Below, piece by piece: positions 6,001 through 10,250 of a DNA stretch of 10,250 nt. Position 1 is the stretch's first letter; every line of letters begins with the position of its first letter. The notes beneath the pieces are model-generated. The model was not told the origin of the DNA, did no database searches, and was given only the letters and a program-made list of their open reading frames with translations. The translations under genes and the position numbers were made by a program. The stretch lies in assembly GCA_937901265.1 (NCBI GenBank), contig CALCHA010000440.1, positions 1 through 10,250 on the forward strand, given 5' to 3'. Source of the DNA: an uncultured Phycisphaerales bacterium. GTDB taxonomy: Bacteria; Planctomycetota; Phycisphaerae; WQYP01.

Positions 6001-9000
6001 TGCCCGCTCCCGAGGCGTTCGTAATAACGGCGCACTTCGTCAGCATAGGCGGAGGGCACGGGCTCGCGGTCGATCGGCACGCGCGCGTCGGCCGAATCGC
6101 GGCGGAGCAGCTCGGCGGAAATCTTGTCGCGCAGCTGGGCGAGCGGAACGGCAACCTGATCGTTGACGCTGTTCCACCCGGGCAAATCGCCCGACTGGGT
6201 GTATTGCTGGCGCAGGGCGGCGGCGCGTTCGCGGATGCGTGCGGCCTCGGCGCGGAGTTCCGGGTCGTTCACCATCTCCTCGACGTCACGCATCCGGTCC
6301 TGCCATTCCCGATAGCCGTTGCCGCTGATGGGGGCCTCGGCCGGCGCTCCCTGGCCTCCATTGCCGGTGCGCTGGCGGGAATCGCGAAGGCGGGTTTGAT
6401 CCTGTGGCGTATCGTTGGGCGTGGGCTGGGGCTGAGCGGTGGCGAGTTGCTGGTCGTTGGGCTGGGCGGCGTTCCCGCCTTGCCCGGTGCGGGCACCCTG
6501 CGCGAGCGCGGGCTGTTGGCCCGGCGGTTGGCCCGGTTGTTGGCCCGGTTGTTGGCCGGGTTGGCCCGGCTGCGGATTGGGCTGCGGATTGGGTTGCTGG
6601 CCCCCGTTGGCTTGTTGATCGGTGGGCTGCTGACCCGGTTGTTGGCCGGGCTGCGGGGTGCCGCCGCGGCCACCAGGCTGACCGCCGCGAGCCTGCTGAC
6701 CGCGGCCCTGACCGGGTTGTTGACCGGGTTGATCGCCCGGTTGCTGACCGGGTTGCTGGCCGGGTTGGCCGGCGCGACCGCCATTGGCTTGTTGACCGGG
6801 CTGACCAGGTTGGTTGCCGGGTTGGCCGGGCTGTTGTCCCTGACCGGGCTGCTGACCATTGGCCTGTTGGCCGGGTTGGCCTTCACCGGGCTGTTGGCCC
6901 GGTTGCTGGCCGCGACCCTGCCCAGGCTGCTGACCTTGTCCGGGTGGTTGAGCGTTGGCCTGTTGACCGGGTTGGTTGCCGCGCTGGCCCGGTTGACCGG
7001 GCTGCTGTCCGGGCTGCTGTCCCTGTTGCTGACCTGGTTGCTGTCCCGGCTGTTGTCCAGCTTGGGCAAGTTGGCGTTCGCCGGCCTGACCGGGCTGTTG
7101 GCCTGGTTGTCCGGGCTGCTGTCCGGCTTGGGCGAGCTGGCGTTCCTGGCCCTGCGGATTGCCGGTCTGACCGGCCTGACCGGGCCGCGTCGCCGCCGCG
7201 GCTCCCGCGGCGAGCTGCCGTTCCCTGCCCGGATCCGCCTGACCGGCCTGACCGGCTTGGCGTTCCTGAGCGGTACCGGCCTGGGCAAGCTGCCGCGTCT
7301 GGCCCCCGTCCGCCTGCGCCAGCCGGGAGCCGCCGTTGGCCGGTCCCGCCTGTGCCACCTGTGCCGGGCGCGTCGCCGCCTCGCCGCCGGCCGCAAGGTC
7401 TCCGCCGGCGGGTTGCGTGGTGGCCTGCGCCAGTCCGCCCTGACCAGGCCGCGCGGGCTGCGTCGCTGCCGCCTGGGCGAGCTGGCCACCGGCGGGTTGC
7501 GTCGCTGGACCGCCCGCCGCAAGTTGGCCGCCCGACGGCCGGGTGGTCGCTGGTGCCACCTCTCCCGGCTGCCCCGCGCGCCCCGCCTGGGCCTGCTGAT
7601 TTTGCTGTTCGCGTTGCAACTGCTGGGCGAGGGTATCGATTTCGCCACGGGCGCGCCGCAGCGCTTCGCTGTCGTTGCCCAGAACGCTGGTCGAGGCCGA
7701 TTCGATGCCTTGGCGCAGGTCCGTGATCGCCTTGCCGGCATCCGCCCCGCTCTTTTGCGCTTCGGAGAGCAGCCCCTGATCGACCATTTGCCGGGTGGTG
7801 TCGAGCGCCTTGTCGGGGCCCTGTTGGACGGTTTTGCGCAGGGTGTCATACAACTGCCTGGAGAGCAGCGGCTCGGGGGTCTCGGACTGCTCGATGGTCT
7901 TTTTCATCTGGTCCGTAAGGGCACCGAGTTGCTGCTTCTGGTCGGCCAGCTGCTGGGCGATTGCCTGGCGCTGGGCCGCGGTATTGTCGCGCAGGCCGGG
8001 CGCCGGTTGCGTGGCCGCCTGCTGGGCCTGGGCGAGCTGGTTGTCCAGGGCTTGCTGGTTTTGGTCGAGTTTCGCGGCCCGCTCGCGCAGGTCGTTCATC
8101 GCTTCGGTGAACTGCCCGGCGGCCTGCTGACGCACCTGATCGCGCAAGTTGGCCAGCCCCTCCTGCGCCCGTTGTCCTGCCGCGGTGGCCTGGCCCAGTT
8201 GCTCCTGGGCCGCCTGCGGCGGTGCGCCCTGGGGTTGGCCAGCCTGTTGCTGGCCGGCTTGCGGTTGGCCGGGCTGCTGCTGGCCGGCTTGCGTCAGTTG
8301 CTCCGCGGCCTTGCGGATTTGCTCGCGGGTCTGCTCAAGTTGCTGGCGTTCCTGCGCCATCTGTTCCTGGTTCTGCGGCTGATCCATGCGGTCGCGGAGC
8401 GCGTCGGTATCCCGGAGGAGTTGCTGCTGCTGATCACTCAGGGTGGCGAGTTGCCGCTGAAGGTCGGCCTGCGCCTTGGCATCCTGCGCCTTCTGCAACG
8501 CCGCCTGGAGTTCGCGCATCTGCCGGTTGAGGTCTTCCTGCCGCTGCGCCAGTTCGCGCAGGCGCGAGAGCACTTGGCGGGTTTCCTGCTGTTTGGGGTC
8601 ATCCTGCGCGGCCTGGTTCTGCTGGCGTTGCTCCGCGGTGCGCTGGCTGGCGTAGGGGTTCTGCTGGTTGTTGAGGTCGAGCTGCTGCAGTTGCTGCTGT
8701 TGCCGCTGCGCGGCGCTCGAAGCGGACTGCTGCCCCTGCTGCTGCTGCTGGCTGCGCACCACATCGTGCTCGCGGGCCCGCAGTTTGAGCATGTCCTGAT
8801 AGGCGGCCTGCTCGCTGGCGAGCGCCGTGTTGAGGCCCGGGACATCGCCCGCGGGTCCAGCCGCGGCCAGCTGGTCGGCCGCAGATTGCATGTCGTCCAG
8901 CGCCGTCTGCAAAAACAGCTTCGAGCGGGCGTCGGTGAGCCGTTCGCTCATGCCGCTGGTCTGCTCACGGACCTGCTTCTGCGCGTCGATCAGCACCTGT

Positions 9001-10250
9001 ACATCGGGGACGAACTGGGCGCTGGCCTTGGGCTGTCCCTCTTCGCGGCGGATGACTTTCCACGTCGCGGCGATGATCTGCTTCTGCGACTCGGCCATCT
9101 GCTGGGCGCGATCGGCGTTCTGACCGGCCTGCTGATTCTGCTGCTGTTGCTGTTGCTGGCGGGCCTGCTGTTCGGCGGTGGGCTGCTGGCCCTGGCGGTA
9201 AATTTCCTCGAAGGGCCGCACCTCGGCGAAGAACATGTCGCCGGAAGTCCGCCGCGGCTTGCCATCCGCGCCGATATCCTCCGCCCAGAAGTGATAACTG
9301 AGCAACTGGTCAGGCTGGGCATGGAGCTGCTCCATCGAGATCAGCTTTGAGATCTCCACGCGCTGCTTGCCGTCGTTGCCTTTGCCGTCGGCTTTGCCCT
9401 GAGGGGTGCTGAGATTCTCGCCCAGGACCATGTCCTCCGGCGGCTGTCCGGCCAGGCCGTAGGAGATGCCGACGCGCGACACGCCGAAATCGTCCCACAC
9501 GCTGGCCCGCACGGCCAGCTCCTGCAGCGGCGAGACATCGACATCGTGCCCCGGAAAGACCATCTTGAGATCGGGCGGCTGATTTTTGGTGACGTTGATC
9601 GTCAGCTCGGCGGGATCGCGGTTGGCCCGCTTGTCGCTGTCCACCAGCGACAAGGCGAACCTGGCGGGGGCGGTGAGCTGGAAGGTGGCGCGGTAAAGCG
9701 TCGGATCGGTCGCATCCTTCTCCAGCGCCACCGCCACGGGGACCGGCTGGGTCGTGGGATCCCCTTTGACCACCGGCAGAAGCCTTGCTTCGGCCACCGG
9801 CTTGTTGAGGTGAAAGCTGACCACCGCCTTCGTCCCCTCCACCGCCGTGACGCTGCGCGTGTCCTCGATGCGCTTCTCGGGGAGCCTGGTGTAGGGGGGA
9901 TATTTCAGATCAGCGTCGGCCTGCTTGAGTTCGGGGTAATCGAATACCGTGGCCTTGAACCACGGGGTCTGGGACTGCCCGTAGCGCACGGCGTACTGCA
10001 GGTCGCGCCCCACGGCGGGAACGCGGCCGGCAAAGAGCGGATCGTCCAGCGACTTGCTCATCGTGAAGGTCGTCTCTTTGCCCTCTTCATCGCGCGCCAC
10101 AAGCGTGGCGTCGGCGGGGATGCGCGCGGTGCCGAAGCGCGCCATGACCAGCAGCGGCGTGCCGCGTTCGATGGAGGCATCGCCGGGTTCGACCTTGATA
10201 TCGAAGGGGGCGAGAGCCTCGATGGGCTGTGCCTTGACGGGCGGCGAGGT
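5997..10250 (-). CDS. Giant Gln-rich, DUF4175-like protein with Ig-like domains and PGQ repeats (partial, N terminus off window)
   Basis: The frame is open to the right edge (visible start TSPPVKAQPIEALAPFDIKV), so the in-frame ATG at 10145 is internal and the true start is beyond the window. 1417 residues are visible. Positions about 10210-9190 encode Ig-like beta domains with motifs I associate with planctomycete DUF4175-like proteins: DIKVEPGDASIERGT, LKYPPYTRLPEKRIED, AVEGTKAVVSF, SVWDDFGVSRVGISY and FFAEVRPFEEIYRQGQ. Positions about 9185-7580 encode Gln/Ala/Arg/Glu-rich coiled coils, opening with a run of seven Gln and the motif QKQIIAATWKVIRREEG. Positions about 7580-7050 encode Ala/Gln/Pro/Arg low-complexity sequence, and about 7140-6515 a PGQ tract. 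The last 110 residues (EWQDRMRDVEEMVNDPELRA through RVPIDREPVPSAYADEVRRYYERLGSGQ) are an ordinary helical C-terminal domain. A membrane anchor ahead of the Ig domains is typical of the group but lies outside. The likely role is a large extracytoplasmic scaffold for the operon's vWA membrane protein; no catalytic motif is visible. Confidence 0.82.
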   Translation of the reverse strand, partial: TSPPVKAQPIEALAPFDIKVEPGDASIERGTPLLVMARFGTARIPADATLVARDEEGKETTFTMSKSLDDPLFAGRVPAVGRDLQYAVRYGQSQTPWFKATVFDYPELKQADADLKYPPYTRLPEKRIEDTRSVTAVEGTKAVVSFHLNKPVAEARLLPVVKGDPTTQPVPVAVALEKDATDPTLYRATFQLTAPARFALSLVDSDKRANRDPAELTINVTKNQPPDLKMVFPGHDVDVSPLQELAVRASVWDDFGVSRVGISYGLAGQPPEDMVLGENLSTPQGKADGKGNDGKQRVEISKLISMEQLHAQPDQLLSYHFWAEDIGADGKPRRTSGDMFFAEVRPFEEIYRQGQQPTAEQQARQQQQQQQNQQAGQNADRAQQMAESQKQIIAATWKVIRREEGQPKASAQFVPDVQVLIDAQKQVREQTSGMSERLTDARSKLFLQTALDDMQSAADQLAAAGPAGDVPGLNTALASEQAAYQDMLKLRAREHDVVRSQQQQQGQQSASSAAQRQQQQLQQLDLNNQQNPYASQRTAEQRQQNQAAQDDPKQQETRQVLSRLRELAQRQEDLNRQMRELQAALQKAQDAKAQADLQRQLATLSDQQQQLLRDTDALRDRMDQPQNQEQMAQERQQLEQTREQIRKAAEQLTQAGQQQPGQPQAGQQQAGQPQGAPPQAAQEQLGQATAAGQRAQEGLANLRDQVRQQAAGQFTEAMNDLRERAAKLDQNQQALDNQLAQAQQAATQPAPGLRDNTAAQRQAIAQQLADQKQQLGALTDQMKKTIEQSETPEPLLSRQLYDTLRKTVQQGPDKALDTTRQMVDQGLLSEAQKSGADAGKAITDLRQGIESASTSVLGNDSEALRRARGEIDTLAQQLQREQQNQQAQAGRAGQPGEVAPATTRPSGGQLAAGGPATQPAGGQLAQAAATQPARPGQGGLAQATTQPAGGDLAAGGEAATRPAQVAQAGPANGGSRLAQADGGQTRQLAQAGTAQERQAGQAGQADPGRERQLAAGAAAATRPGQAGQTGNPQGQERQLAQAGQQPGQPGQQPGQAGERQLAQAGQQPGQQPGQQQGQQPGQQPGQPGQRGNQPGQQANAQPPGQGQQPGQGRGQQPGQQPGEGQPGQQANGQQPGQGQQPGQPGNQPGQPGQQANGGRAGQPGQQPGQQPGDQPGQQPGQGRGQQARGGQPGGRGGTPQPGQQPGQQPTDQQANGGQQPNPQPNPQPGQPGQQPGQQPGQPPGQQPALAQGARTGQGGNAAQPNDQQLATAQPQPTPNDTPQDQTRLRDSRQRTGNGGQGAPAEAPISGNGYREWQDRMRDVEEMVNDPELRAEAARIRERAAALRQQYTQSGDLPGWNSVNDQVAVPLAQLRDKISAELLRRDSADARVPIDREPVPSAYADEVRRYYERLGSGQ
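6007..6011 (-). promoter_or_regulatory. Shine-Dalgarno-like GGGAG for the vWA/GATase gene
   Basis: On the minus strand GGGAG lies six nt before the ATG at 6000, inside the end of the giant gene. It is a modest match that may be helped by coupling through the ATGA overlap. Confidence 0.5.
6515..7140 (-). repeat. PGQ/PGQQ low-complexity tract
   Basis: About 200 residues consist of short units such as QQPGQ, QPGQ, PGQGQQ and PGNQ, broken by QQANGG and GRGQQ. At DNA level the plus strand shows near-identical runs (for example ggcccggttgttggcccggt near 6531-6550), so unequal exchange or slippage is possible. The style resembles the PGQGQQ/QQPGQ units of wheat HMW glutenin, an elastic beta-turn protein; this is similarity of composition, not evidence of relationship. 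Confidence 0.85.
7050..7575 (-). repeat. Ala/Gln-rich tract with repeated RQLAQAG and ATRP/TTQPA units
   Basis: About 170 residues contain ERQLAQAG twice, RQLAQAG again, related GQLAQA, RLAQA and GLAQA units, plus ATQPAGG, TTQPAGG and ATRPGQ units. The RQLAQAG units are spaced by AGQ-rich fillers and merge into the PGQ tract at about 7140-7050. It is likely disordered and extended. Confidence 0.75.
9138..9158 (-). repeat. Run of seven glutamine codons (mixed CAG/CAA)
   Basis: Seven Gln codons follow Arg and precede Asn-Gln-Gln, with five CAG and two CAA. It marks the shift from the Ig-like part to the Gln-rich coiled coil of the giant protein. Confidence 0.85.

Noticed and set aside
6515..7140. 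Collagen or silk gene by composition
   Set aside because: The tract lacks a strict Gly-X-Tyr period and lies within a much larger multidomain protein; only a low-complexity linker is supported.
6000..9350. A 1116-codon Leu/Gly-rich open frame on the plus strand opposite the giant gene
   Set aside because: It is the complement of Gln/Pro/Gly/Ala codons (CAG, CAA, CCG, GGC), which read in antisense as Leu, Arg and Gly without stops. The minus frame has recognisable domains, motifs and ATGA-linked neighbours, while the plus frame has none.

Overview
The window looks like a high-GC chromosome segment from a Planctomycetota bacterium. A class Phycisphaerae (Tepidisphaeraceae-like) origin is the best guess. 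This rests on the gene types (a signal-peptide HEAT-repeat protein with a Gly-rich insert, a Gly/Pro-rich secreted protein, a vWA/glutamine-amidotransferase-like membrane protein and a giant Gln-rich protein with DUF4175-like Ig domains) and on the many Ala/Thr/Gln/Pro linkers (ATQP, TTQP, ATRP types) recurring through the minus-strand genes. The taxonomic call comes from recognition by eye, with no database search.

Layout: positions 1-2454 carry two plus-strand genes. The first is the 3' part of a Gly/Pro-rich protein with a charged helical tail (2-493). After 65 nt comes a 631-aa exported HEAT-repeat protein (559-2454) with a clear Shine-Dalgarno site. Positions 2455-2539 are a short convergent intergenic region dominated by a heptamer-based inverted repeat (units ATGACAA / TTGTCAT). 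It should act as a two-way terminator and may be a family of dispersed repeats. The repeat extends into the last codons of the HEAT gene.

Positions 2540-10250 hold one tightly packed minus-strand operon, read right to left. First is a giant protein entering from beyond the right edge (at least 1417 aa: Ig-like region, Gln-rich coiled coils, a roughly 200-residue PGQ tract, helical C terminus). Next is an 807-aa membrane protein with a vWA domain and a GATase-like domain (3577-6000). Last is a 346-aa exported caspase/legumain-like (C13-type) protein with a His/Cys pair and an EF-hand-type loop (2540-3580). Both junctions are ATGA overlaps, so the three genes are very probably co-translated. 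In planctomycetes such genes usually sit downstream of moxR (AAA ATPase), DUF58 and BatA-like genes. Those would lie to the right of this window, but they are not seen here.

Working model (inference): a MoxR/vWA-type envelope complex with a large extracytoplasmic Gln-rich scaffold, a vWA adhesion/metal-binding membrane subunit and a Ca-binding caspase-like protease or pseudoprotease as the terminal component. No tRNA, rRNA, CRISPR, insertion sequence or phage gene was seen. No gene-free stretch exceeds 85 nt.
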